Positions 4,928-5,782 of a stretch of DNA of 5,782 nucleotides are shown here, piece by piece. The stretch lies in the NCBI GenBank assembly GCA_934457235.1, contig CAKSHT010000135.1, positions 1-5,782 on the forward strand, given 5' to 3'. The notes below the pieces were generated by a model. That model was not told where the DNA came from and ran no database searches. It saw only the letters and a program-made list of their open reading frames with translations. The DNA comes from an uncultured Oscillospiraceae bacterium (GTDB lineage Bacteria; Bacillota; Clostridia; Oscillospirales; Ruminococcaceae). A program made the position numbers and the translations under genes. Within the stretch, counting starts at the first letter, position 1. Each line of letters begins with the position of its first letter.

Positions 4928-4974
4928 GCGGTTTTTATTAGAAAAATCCGCAGTCCGCGCCATTACTTATGGCG
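4928..4974. repeat. Two hairpins upstream of the ylxM promoter
   Basis: GCGGTTTTT (4928-4936), loop ATTAG, AAAAA-T-CCGC (4942-4951) forms a 9-bp stem with one bulge. CGCCAT-TACTT-ATGGCG (4958-4974) forms a second, 6-bp stem. They lie between the DUF6514-like gene's terminator and the -35 box. They may be backup terminators or binding sites; no T-run decides. Confidence 0.45.
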
Positions 4975-4979
4975 AATCT

Positions 4980-5018
4980 GACAAAAGAAAACGGGAGAAC
5001 TTCTGTTCTCCCGTTTTC
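4980..5018 (-). terminator. Strong intrinsic terminator of the DUF6514-like gene
   Basis: GAAAACGGGAGAAC (4987-5000), loop TTCT, GTTCTCCCGTTTTC (5005-5018) is a perfect 14-bp stem. On the minus strand it is followed by TTTTGTC. It begins 15 bases past the gene's stop and insulates the ylxM promoter downstream. Confidence 0.92.
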
Positions 5019-5033
5019 AGGCTTGTTTTAAAA

Positions 5034-5276
5034 TTACGCCGTAATGCCGAGCTCCTCCACGATACCCTCCGGGAAGCCCTCCGCAAGGTAATCCTCCGCG
5101 ATGTCGAGCGCGTTTTCCGGGGACACCTTGTAATTGTTCAGCACCCGTACGAAACGCAGTATCTCGTCGCTGTCCGCGCACAGGTCGCCTATGCAGAAGC
5201 TGCTGCTGCGTACTCCGTATGCCGTGTATCTCACGTTGTCCTCTGTCATTCTTTCTTCAGATATAATTACCCACAT
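5034..5276 (-). CDS. Small soluble protein resembling DUF6514, function unknown
   Basis: The 80-residue product starts MWVIISEERMTEDN, has a central TAYGVRSSSFCIGDLCADSDEILRFVRVLNN and ends in SPENALDIAEDYLAEGF. The pattern of an N-terminal strand, a TYG-like motif, acidic residues, a helix, and a closing S-P-x-x-x-x-D-(I/V)-x-E-D-(Y/F)-L resembles the clostridial DUF6514 family as I remember it; a profile search is needed to confirm. There is no membrane segment. I chose the ATG at 5276 because GGAGG (5285-5289) precedes it by 8 bases. The frame stays open to 5405, but that extension runs through the promoter (-10 at 5316-5321) and so cannot be translated from it. It is a single-gene unit with its own promoter and terminator. 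Confidence 0.72.
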   Translation of the reverse strand: MWVIISEERMTEDNVRYTAYGVRSSSFCIGDLCADSDEILRFVRVLNNYKVSPENALDIAEDYLAEGFPEGIVEELGITA

Positions 5277-5315
5277 ACCATTTACCTCCATACAGTGGCT
5301 TGAACTTGTGTATGT

Positions 5316-5344
5316 ATTATAACACATTTTTCGACAAAATGTCG
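5316..5344 (-). promoter_or_regulatory. Extended -10 promoter with an inverted repeat at the -35 region
   Basis: On the minus strand TGT plus TATAAT (5321-5316) is a perfect extended -10. The -35 position (5339-5344, CGACAT) is poor. CGACA-AAA-TGTCG (5332-5344), a perfect inverted repeat, covers it, which would suit an operator for a dimeric regulator. The transcript would have a leader of about 30 bases before the ATG at 5276. Confidence 0.7.
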
Positions 5345-5380
5345 TTAATTTTACGTTAAGACGCCGATTTTGTGCATTTT

Positions 5381-5429
5381 CTGGCAAATCAACAAAACGC
5401 ACCAATTGATTTAGTGTGTTTTATGCCAG
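5381..5429. repeat. Long imperfect hairpin in the right intergenic region
   Basis: CTGGCA (5381-5386) pairs with TGCCAG (5424-5429), and AAAACGCAC (5394-5402) with GTGTGTTTT (5414-5422, one wobble), around an 11-base loop. Seven bases bulge on one side and one on the other. ATGCCAG occurs again at 5462-5468, giving an alternative right arm. Confidence 0.5.
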
Positions 5430-5467
5430 CAAATCTGCTTCAATTTGTGTAAACCCATATCATGCCA

Positions 5468-5488
5468 GGAAATTACACGGGAATTTCC
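5468..5488. repeat. Small inverted repeat
   Basis: GGAAATT (5468-5474), loop ACACGGG, AATTTCC (5482-5488): a perfect 7-bp stem just left of the DnaA-box-like and TTTCAACAG cluster. No neighbouring signal explains it. Confidence 0.45.
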
Positions 5489-5496
5489 AGAATAAG

Positions 5497-5676
5497 TTTT
5501 CCACGGATTCCACAGCCTTTTCAACAGAATAACTCGGCTTTTCAAGCCGTCTAAGGTCGTTTTTCCTCTAAACTGTTGAAAATCCGGGACGATTAATCAA
5601 CCATTCAACAGTTTTAACCGTACTTTCAACAGTTTTCACCGTTGAAAATGTGGAAAACTTCTCTCCCATTTGCACA
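5497..5676. promoter_or_regulatory. Cluster of TTTCAACAG motifs and DnaA-box-like 9-mers
   Basis: TTTTCAACAG or a near variant occurs at 5518-5527 (+), 5573-5582 (-), 5602-5611 (+, CATTCAACAG), 5623-5632 (+, CTTTCAACAG) and 5639-5648 (-, TTTTCAACGG). TTTTCCACA at 5649-5657 (-) fits the relaxed DnaA box TTWTNCACA. TTTTCCACG (5497-5505, +) and ATTTGCACA (5668-5676, +) each have one mismatch. A hairpin CGGCTT-TTC-AAGCCG (5535-5549) sits inside. The region is AT-rich and non-coding. It resembles DnaA-binding or origin-type DNA, but no dnaA or dnaN is in view, so the role is open. Confidence 0.5.
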
Positions 5677-5703
5677 AAAATATCGGGGGCAGAACCCCCG
5701 ATA
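5676..5703 (-). terminator. Intrinsic terminator for a minus-strand gene to the right
   Basis: TATCGGGGG (5681-5689), loop CAGAA, CCCCCGATA (5695-5703) is a perfect 9-bp stem. On the minus strand it is followed by TTTTTG (from 5680), while the plus side has no T-run. It therefore ends transcription coming from the right, implying a minus-strand gene beyond the second miniature element. Confidence 0.8.
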
Positions 5704-5753
5704 CATGATGTGCGATTATTGACGGATTTTTAACAATATGTTGTACGCGTTAA

Positions 5754-5782
5754 GGCAATACCGCACAAAGATTGTGCGTGTA
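5754..5782. mobile_element. Second copy of the miniature element, cut by the window edge
   Basis: From 5754 to the edge the sequence is identical to 1626-1654, including the terminal repeat and its self-hairpin. It is in the same orientation as the first copy. The preceding TTAA (5750-5753) would be its target site. Only 29 bases are visible, so whether the copy is full length is unknown. Confidence 0.75.

Noticed and set aside
5277..5405. N-terminal extension of the DUF6514-like protein
   Set aside because: It would run through the -10 box at 5316-5321, and the ATG at 5276 has a better ribosome site.

Overview
The window looks like chromosomal DNA from a Clostridia gut or rumen anaerobe, probably a Ruminococcus-like member of the Oscillospiraceae. 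The reasons are a housekeeping block of the Firmicutes type (ylxM-ffh-rpsP-khpA), strong GGAGG ribosome sites, sigma-A promoters, oxygen-sensitive iron-sulfur proteins (a PflX-like radical SAM protein and an FTR-like protein), and intergenic repeats of the 'GAGCGAAGCGAATTAAAGG' kind. The genus is an inference; no rRNA or other marker fixes it.

Layout. Left part, plus strand: the last 46 codons of an unrecognised protein (3-143), a promoter, a small two-helix membrane protein (229-651), a terminator-like hairpin, and a PflX-like radical SAM protein (701-1597). Positions 1598-2138 lie between convergent genes and hold no gene. They contain a 287-bp miniature inverted-repeat element (1626-1912) flanked by CTAA duplications, then a branched inverted repeat and a 60-bp tandem repeat (1941-2135). 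Middle part, minus strand, reading right to left: a consensus promoter (4889-4917), ylxM, ffh, rpsP, khpA, a terminator-like hairpin and an FTR-like protein. Right part, minus strand: an 80-residue protein resembling DUF6514 (5034-5276) with its own promoter and a strong terminator. About 470 bp without a gene follow (5277-5753), rich in inverted repeats, TTTCAACAG motifs and DnaA-box-like 9-mers. The window ends inside a second copy of the miniature element (5754-5782).

How the genes work together. The ylxM-ffh-rpsP-khpA unit serves co-translational protein targeting (Ffh with its partner-gene product YlxM), the small ribosomal subunit (S16) and RNA binding (KhpA). In Bacillus the operon continues into rimM-trmD-rplS. 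Here it instead reads through a hairpin into an FTR-like redox protein and ends in repeats. The plus-strand pair (membrane protein, then radical SAM protein) has the same arrangement of a terminator-like hairpin whose T-rich tail abuts or merges with the next ribosome site.

The least ordinary parts are non-coding: the structured miniature element in two same-orientation copies bracketing the ffh block, the branched and tandem repeats beside the first copy, and the motif cluster at 5497-5676. No complete new multi-gene system can be supported from this sequence.
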